Of a DNA stretch of 64,000 nucleotides, positions 57,690 through 64,000 are shown piece after piece. The stretch is from Gibbula magus (Eukaryota; Mollusca; Gastropoda; Trochida; Trochidae), in contig OW388297.1 of NCBI GenBank assembly GCA_936450465.1, positions 26,306,387-26,370,386 on the forward strand, read 5' to 3'. Both the position numbers and the translations under genes were made by a program. The notes beneath the pieces are model-generated. The model was not told the DNA's origin, ran no database searches, and was given only the letters and a program-made list of their open reading frames with translations. How positions within the stretch are numbered: position 1 is the stretch's first letter; each line of letters starts with the position of its first letter.

Positions 57690-59110
57690 TTTGGACTTAG
57701 TTTTATTGTGTTCAATCCGGACAAGTTTTCTCGGAAACTATTAAACCTAAGTGAATGAAATTTTGGTTGTGAGTACTCATGACCATACTCTTTATTGAGT
57801 TCTGAAATATTATTTTTTTACGGAGTTATGGCCCTTGAATACGAAATTGACCTTAAAGAGCCATCAAAGATGTTGATGAACATATCGAAAAATTGCCAAA
57901 AATCTAACTCCGTGATATATATACACTTAAATTTCCTAGATTTTTTCGACCCAAAATAAGCCGATGAAGTGCACTAATAGAGGTGTTTTCCAGTCTAAAT
58001 ATAGATCAAGTCTAATATTTTCAAGCGAAAAGCATTGTGGTCTAGCTCACACACTGTACACAGACACGAAAGAAAAATAAAGTTTATGAGCAATGAAAGA
58101 AATCGAAATATAAAATTTTTGCCGGATATTTAGTAACCATTTAATTTAATTTTGTATTTTTTAAATATATTGGAAAAAATGTTTATCAACTAGGTATTTT
58201 GCTTGAATTTTTTAATCAATGAGAATATATTCGTCATAATTTGCTGGTCTTATCTCAATAAAAAGTACATTAAACAGGCAATAATTTGTAAATTCTTAGG
58301 ACATTTAGAAACATTGTTTACAAAGCAATCTTCACATTCAGTAATGTATGACAAGTGTAGCCTAACTTGCAAGAGAAGCACGTGCAGCAAGTGCATCACA
58401 TGGGTTGCTATAGCGACTTGTGCTAAAGACGAGCCTTCACGCTTCGGAAACGATTGTTGATGTGTAGTACGTTTTATGCAATAAAGGGTTTTTTGTTTAT
58501 ATGACGTCAGATACCCTAAGCCCGCGCTACTTGAAGGGGGACTTCTCTTTGAAACCAAATTTCATTACAATGTCGTGATATGAAAATTATTTATAACATG
58601 TCATGTTGTAGATAAAAGATTTCTCTAGCGATTGACGTTATAAGTATATTTTCCACAAATAAGTTTGTATTTGAAACACTAACATCCTTGATGGCTCTTT
58701 AATACCAAAATAGCTGTGATGCTCCAATGGGGACAAGTTTTCTCGGAAATTATTACATCTATCTGAATGAAATTTAAAATGTAGGTAGTCCAGATCATAC
58801 TCTTCATCAAGTTCAAAGTCCAGTTCCAAAATATTATTTTTACGGAGTTATGGTCCTTTGAATCTGTAATTGAAATTGTTACAAATTACCGCCGTAATGC
58901 TCTAATGGTAACAATTAAGTTACCTTAAAAATATTACATCTGGGTGAATGAAATTTTGTAATAACAAAGCCAGTTCCCAATAATATTTTAGACAATATTA
59001 TGATGCTTGAATCTGTTTTTTGAACATTGTACTCTTGACATCTATGATGCTCAATGGACGGATAGCGGATGGCGGGGGTATGTAAGCCATGCTCACTTTT
59101 TTTCTTGTAA
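57690..59110 (+). mobile_element. Tandem-subunit repeat ending in GGCGGGGGTATG, interrupted by a TTAA element
   Basis: Three diverged subunits of about 150 bp contain GGACAAGTTTTCTCGGAAA.TATTA, TGAATGAAATTT and ACGGAGTTATGG.CCTTTGAAT (57719, 58733 and 58907). The right end has GGATGGCGGGGGTATGTAAGCCATGCT, a GC-rich end reminiscent of family L. The first and second subunits are separated by the 842-bp insertion 57857-58698. Confidence 0.75.
57853..58702. mobile_element. 842-bp TTAA-flanked element (57857-58698)
   Basis: Ends AGAGCCATCAAAGATGTTGATG and (complement of right end) AGAGCCATCAAGGATGTTAGTG form TIRs of about 22 bp with three mismatches. TTAA flanks both sides (57853-57856 and 58699-58702). 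The host repeat reads continuously once the element is removed, which proves insertion. The longest frames (85 residues forward, 102 reverse, 58203-58558) are overlapping and have no transposase motif, so it is non-autonomous. Confidence 0.82.
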
Positions 59111-59940
59111 TAGGAGTCAGTGTATGCTACATCTTTGTGAAAGGTGTTTATAAAAGTTCATAAATTCATACCTCCTGTATCACTGACAACAAATTCATAC
59201 AGCTCTCACGTATATTGAATGACTTACATCTACATAGATCTGTGAATGTTAACAAAATATGGTTATCATGATATGAGCATGGTATTAAAAGATATTGTGT
59301 TAATTACATGGTGTTGGTGTTTGGAACATCGTAGAAGAAAAGGTTTATATAAATTAACATAACAGACTCTTCAAATTATCTCCTAAAACCTAGGCCTCAT
59401 GGAAACTAAGACAATACATGGAAAATAAATTATTAAAGATTCTGTATCAAATTATAGGTCCGAAATAAAACAGAAGATCAGAATATTGAGAACTATTGAA
59501 TGACGGCAACATATGTAACTTACATCATTATATTGCTATTTTGACATGTGGGTAGAATCATTATTTTGAACTTGAGTTTTAAAGTCACTCATCACTCATG
59601 TGGTAAAATATTAAATGTCACAGAAAACAAAGATCTAATATGTATTAGTAAATTGTAGCATATACATATAGTACATACAAAACAAGAAACAACTCTTTAA
59701 TATATGTACACAAAATACCAAAACCCGAAGTAGATATCAGTTACTATCATTAGATCAGCGTGGTATTATGCCGATAAACATGTACATGTTACTGTTTACA
59801 TGTAACTTAAATGTATAGTTTGCCTTCAGTGTATATTTTGTATCCTTATATATTTATGGAACAATATTCAGTCTGGCTCCCTCGGCTGGTTATACAATGC
59901 TAAGAGTGTGTCTAAAGTGCAAACCAAATATGCTCTATTG
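59111..59940. other. Non-coding stretch, nothing recognised
   Basis: AT-rich with no ORF of note and no clear copy elsewhere in the window. Confidence 0.4.
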
Positions 59941-61965
59941 CCTGATTTGTGTTAAGGAGAACAGATGACGCCAAGTGCGTTATACGTTTGTCAGCAAAGG
60001 CACGCGAGACACGGGTATATGTTTGACATAAATCAGCGTTTGACATTACGATTATTTCAGTTAAGAAATAAACTTCGCGATTAAAGCTACGTTGCTAAGG
60101 TGAAAGTACCATAGAAGTCTTTACTTGACTTACATTAGTTCTGTTTGGAGAGAATGGTTTTTTGCAAATCATAAGTGTTTTTGAAAAGATATATTGTAGC
60201 ATTATAGCTATCGGATATGTATTGCTTATCTTGAAGCATTACATTTGTATTGGCATTTGGATCATTAGAATCCACGAAGTGAAGTCAAATGCATGTGTTA
60301 AGAGTGTTTGAGGCAGTCAATGGCATCATGCTGTCATCACTCAAGTGACAAGCACGTCTCTCTGTAGTACTGTATTTCATCTCATGTTCTCTCTTGAAGT
60401 GTCTGGCAAATACTTCAAAGAAACCACTTCACAATGTGATTAGTTTTATGTTGCTATATTGGAACCGGCTATTTCGGGCTTCTGCATTCCTTAATTACAA
60501 TAGTGGATGCTTTATAAACTAACCCAGTCTGTTATAAATAAATAACTCCTTCAGGTTCTTACAACGAATTATTTTATATTCAAAGCATTCCTCATGATAG
60601 ATAGATTGAAGAAAGAAGTAAACAAATGTGTCAGAGCTTCTCATTTGACTGGTTTATCATATAAGAAATGATTATTGTGAGAGAGGTGAATTGGAAATAA
60701 TTAAGGACTCTTATGTTGCCTTTTGAGAAGTTGAATTTGTGTTTAATTATTTTTTTATCTGGAAGATGAAAAATCTTGTCATGCTTTGCAATACATTCCT
60801 AAAACCGCAAAGATTTGACCAAGAGATGAATAATTTATAACTCAAGTACTTTATTTTCAGAAAAAAAATCAGTCATCTGTTGTTAGATCAAAAAGGTATC
60901 GATCAAATTTGCACATTCTGTTGGTTCAAACCGAAATATTTGTAACTGCTCATCTTGGTGTTCGAATCATTTGGTTTCATAAAGGATGTTATTGTTACTT
61001 ATTCCTCCTAGTTATAAACATACTGAAACCAGGGTAGTTTGTTTCGCTCACTTCGCTTTGAAACATAATGTATTGTGATAGATTGCCCAAATAAATAACT
61101 CCTTCAGGTTCTTACAACGAATTATTTTATATTCAAAGCATTCCTCATGATAGATAGATTGAAGAAAGAAGTAAACAAATGTGTCAGAGCTTCTCATTTG
61201 ACTGGTTTATCATATAAGAAATGATTATTGTGAGAGAGGTGAATTGGAAATAATTAAGGACTCTTATGTTGCCTTTTGAGAAGTTGAATTTGTGTTTAAT
61301 TATTTTTTTATCTGGAAGATGAAAAATCTTGTCATGCTTTGCAATACATTCCTAAAACCGCAAAGATTTGACCAAGAGATGAATAATTTATAACTCAAGT
61401 ACTTTATTTTCAGAAAAAAAATCAGTCATCTGTTGTTAGATCAAAAAGGTATCGATCAAATTTGCACATTCTGTTGGTTCAAACCGAAATATTTGTAACT
61501 GCTCATCTTGGTGTTCGAATCATTTGGTTTCATAAAGGATGTTATTGTTACTTATTCCTCCTAGTTATAAACATACTGAAACCAGGGTAGTTTGTTTCGC
61601 TCACTTCGCTTTGAAACATAATGTATTGTGATAGATTGCCCAAAAAATATGATACGCATCTGATATCGATTATGTACCCAGAAAAGATGAATTAATGCAA
61701 TAATGTATTGGAAACGACGCCTGGTATCATAATGAACGACAGCAATTGTTGAGGACGTAAACTCCAAGGTGATGGGCGTGTATAAAAGGAAAGCGCTGAT
61801 TGGATCTATAGACAAGCCAAAGACTTTCCTGTGAATGGTAGTTACATCAAGAGCGTATCAAGCCTTATGACGGGAAAGAATCCAGAGGTTCAGTTTCAAA
61901 AAGAAGCGAGTAAAACAAAGTACCCTGGTTTCCAGGATGAATTAGAAAAAGGATAAATGATAGAA
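59941..61965 (+). repeat. Large mosaic repeat, copy V, segment E
   Basis: Matches copy I 7611-9510 in order, from AGACACGGGTATATGTTTGA (60009) to CCCTGGTTTCCAGGATGA (61922). It differs from copy I mainly by the perfect internal duplication 60538-61643. The minus-strand frame at 61561-61815 is a shadow also seen at 9003-9209. Confidence 0.8.
60538..61643 (+). repeat. Perfect tandem duplication, 2 x 553 bp
   Basis: 60538-61090 and 61091-61643 read identically along their whole length by eye, with no mismatch found. Copy I has this part of segment E only once (about 8350-9030). The junction falls at GATTGCCCAA/ATAAATAACT. Confidence 0.93.
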
Positions 61966-62043
61966 ATACAATACTGGAAAGATCGTCCTGTTTAATATGC
62001 TGACAGAAACTGCCTAAGTTAAACATATGTAGCATTGCAGCCC
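61966..62043 (+). repeat. Large mosaic repeat, copy V, segment C (before insertion)
   Basis: TACTGGAAAGATCGTCCTGTTTAATATGCTGACAGAAACTGCC at 61972 is nearly identical to 44385-44425. The segment is cut at 62044 by the TAA-flanked element and resumes at 63684. Confidence 0.85.
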
Positions 62044-63686
62044 TAAAGGCCCCTTTACACAGACATAAAGACCGTTGTGCGTCCTCTGTGCGACCAAAAA
62101 ACATAACATATCGCCGTTGGACGCTCAAGGGAGGCAGAATGGTTGCTAAGGTCGTGAGGAGGTGGCACAAGGGATGTGTAGACATCGCGATTGATCGCCA
62201 AGAACGAGGAGGACGCCAACAAATTTTGAACATGCTCAAAACTTCCGCAGAGGGGTCGCCGACGATTCTGGTCGCTCAAGGGTTGCTCCTATGATGCAGA
62301 AAGGTCGTACAATGGACTTTCTAAGGTCGCAAAGGACGCTCAATGATCGCCATGTAAGTAATTCGTTAACGTTGGGCGATGCCTCTGCCTCCCTTGTGCC
62401 TTCCTACTGCGTCCTCTGTGCAATCAGAGCCGTTTATATCACGACCGTTCTGCCTTCATGCAGCGACCACGACAACCTTTGTGCGACCATGACGAGTGTT
62501 GTGTAAATTCTCCAAAAAATAGATGATCGATTCTCACATGTTTCCTTGTTTCTGTTGGCAAATCTTTGATAAGACTATGACACCAAAAAGGAGCAAGACA
62601 ACCGAAAAGTCAAGCAAATAAAGATGTATAAACTCACTTGTAAAGAAACGCCATCACATATTTAACTATAAGAACGGAATGCTGCTGTCGGATAAAGTCG
62701 ATTTTAAATGTCTTTGATAATAACAAGTTTTGTAAAGAAGTACCACAATTTCATTCATTCGGCTTTGATACTTTTATCATGATCTTTATTCAAACACATA
62801 CGGGAGTTGGAATAGCTTTTTTTTGTCCAGAATGTTTGGTAATTTTCTTTACAAATTACGAAATACCGAAAATAGGACATCGTAAAACAAGCCAAAAATC
62901 CCCTTTTTACTTTTTTATCTCCCCGTTAAGAAGATTTTAAAAAGAGACTAGTTTTTACAAGGCATGATTTTCAAAAGTATGAACAGATAATGTTTCATAA
63001 ACATAAAAGTAATTTGAATGATGAAGCCCTGTTTCATTCGTATGTTTACCAGTGGATTTAATAATTTAATGTATTTTTGTATATTTACTTCTTTAGATTT
63101 TGTTATCATATTCTTCTGCAAAAAACAATTTTATTTTTATTTATTGCAGCTGCAAAAGCTGATTGGTTGGTTGTTTTTGACTGTTGGAATGGGACTGAAA
63201 CAATTGAGACTAATGCAGCTTATTATAGACCCAAGTCTATCCAGGTTGCCGAATGCTCCCAGGGATCACTGAAGCATTGTTCAGGTATCGCAGAGGAGGC
63301 AGAAGTGTTGCTGCATGGTCGGCCAACTGTCGCCATAGTCGTGAATGGAGGCACAGCGAAGGCACAGAGGAAGCACAGAGGTGGCACAGAGGAGGCTGAT
63401 GGGTTGTATGGGGATCGCCCTTAATGCTGAAATGTTGTTAGGGTTGCACAGTGAACGCCCAGCGAAGGCAGTGTGAAGGCTCCGTAAACGTGCAGGTCGT
63501 TCAAAGGTCGTCATGGAAATTACCGTTATTTGCATTTTAGGTCGTACAAAGGACGCACGAAGATTGCAGGAGCATTTACACAGAAACGGGATTTCGCGAA
63601 ATCAGCCGACCATTGAGCGTCCTGTCCATTTTTTTGGTCGCTCAATGGTCGTACGAAGGACGCGGCTCTGTGTAAAGGGGCCTTAA
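62044..63686. mobile_element. 1637-bp TAA-flanked DNA transposon, non-autonomous, PIF/Harbinger-like (62047-63683)
   Basis: Ends AGGCCCCTTTACACAGA and TCTGTGTAAAGGGGCCT are perfect 17-bp inverted repeats, with TAA on both sides (62044-62046 and 63684-63686). Removing the element restores segment C as at 44436-44480. A 3-bp TWA duplication is typical of PIF/Harbinger. Both end regions are GC-rich and full of short motifs in both orientations (GGTCGTACAAAGGACGC, GCGACCA, GGTCGC), possible transposase-binding sites. The centre (62510-63150) is AT-rich. Frames of 68-115 residues overlap on both strands in the motif-rich flanks and carry no transposase domain. Confidence 0.85.
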
Positions 63687-64000
63687 AGCTTCCTCTTGTC
63701 GGGTGGGTAACAGATCAATGGAATGGAGGAAATGTAAACAAATCCTCGGTACTGTGTTATCTTATTTAGCACATTGCCAACAGTGGGAGTGTGTGTGTGT
63801 GTGTGAATGGAGGCCCTCTCTTCCTGTCTGTATCTGGGATACCAACCAGTCCCATTAACACTCTACTTCAGACTTATGACAGTAGTAATACATGGAGCTT
63901 TTCCCAATAGTTAAACATAAAACAAACTTATCACAAAAGCGTTGCTGCCTGGCAGTATTCACCTCATGATATCAACAATCAATGTTACTGTACCCAGATT
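63687..64000 (+). repeat. Large mosaic repeat, copy V, segment C (after insertion)
   Basis: GGTGGGTAACAGATCAATGGAATGGAGGAAATGTAAACAA, AGTGGGAGTGTG.GTG and GAATGGAGGCCCTCTCTTCCTGTCTGTATC match 44475-44605 and the complement of 28930-29060. A short (GT)n run sits at 63787-63803. The copy continues past the window. Confidence 0.82.

Noticed and set aside
58203..58558. Cys-rich forward ORF and 102-residue reverse ORF
   Set aside because: Both lie in the TTAA-flanked 842-bp element, overlap on opposite strands and match no domain I know. The cysteine spacing is not a recognised zinc finger.
61865..63535. Several 68-124 residue ORFs, some rich in Arg, Gly and Glu
   Set aside because: They overlap on opposite strands in the motif-rich ends of the TAA-flanked element and contain no transposase motif.

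Overview
The window looks like intergenic or heterochromatin-like DNA from an animal, most likely a marine mollusc. That rests on AT-rich sequence with no operons or dense ORFs, a Ty3/gypsy integrase of the Mag/K02A2.6-like type, CR1/Jockey-like non-LTR retrotransposons, a Tc1/mariner relic, and short inverted-repeat elements of kinds I associate with mollusc genomes. The species assignment is inference. I found no host protein-coding gene, no rRNA, no convincing functional tRNA and no CRISPR array. The only long reading frames are transposon-derived, and all but possibly the integrase are damaged.

Layout. 1-1704: 3' part of a Ty3/gypsy element (integrase, 3' UTR, polypurine tract, 184-bp LTR). 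From 1705 to the end, most of the DNA is a mosaic of diverged copies of one large non-coding repeat. I label its segments K, a, B, A, A', E, C, D, G and H and find them in both orientations. Forward: about 1765-13535, 18540-19260, 22300-28060, 41040-41600 and 43980-64000. Reverse: about 13700-18470, 19800-20700, 28390-29929 and 37737-41040. Orientation flips lie near 13.55, 18.5, 28.2 and 41.0 kb. Segment order differs between copies, so this is a rearranged array rather than a clean tandem repeat.

Nested in the mosaic are: a 3.1-kb element with inverted ends and no ORF (22911-26031); a deleted Tc1/mariner transposon with about 39-bp TIRs (29930-31119); a 232-bp tandem repeat (32628-33235); a repeat carrying an AAGATGGCGGC/CACGTG motif (33300-34235); two LINE bodies (34428-35742 minus, 36225-37255 plus) and a LINE fragment (21310-21625); three copies of a 355-bp TTAA-flanked MITE (21782, 39008, 54626); an 842-bp TTAA-flanked element (57857-58698); a 1637-bp element with TAA target duplication (62047-63683); four copies of a family with hairpin ends; a 29-bp GC-rich minisatellite (53344-54021); a cluster of GACGGCATGCCGTC palindromes (42574-43175); a (TA)n tract; and a perfect 553-bp tandem duplication (60538-61643).

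Nothing here forms a pathway. The value of the window is structural: because the large repeat occurs several times, its uninterrupted copies serve as empty sites that help delimit inserted elements. All repeat relationships and similarity levels were judged by eye, not computed.
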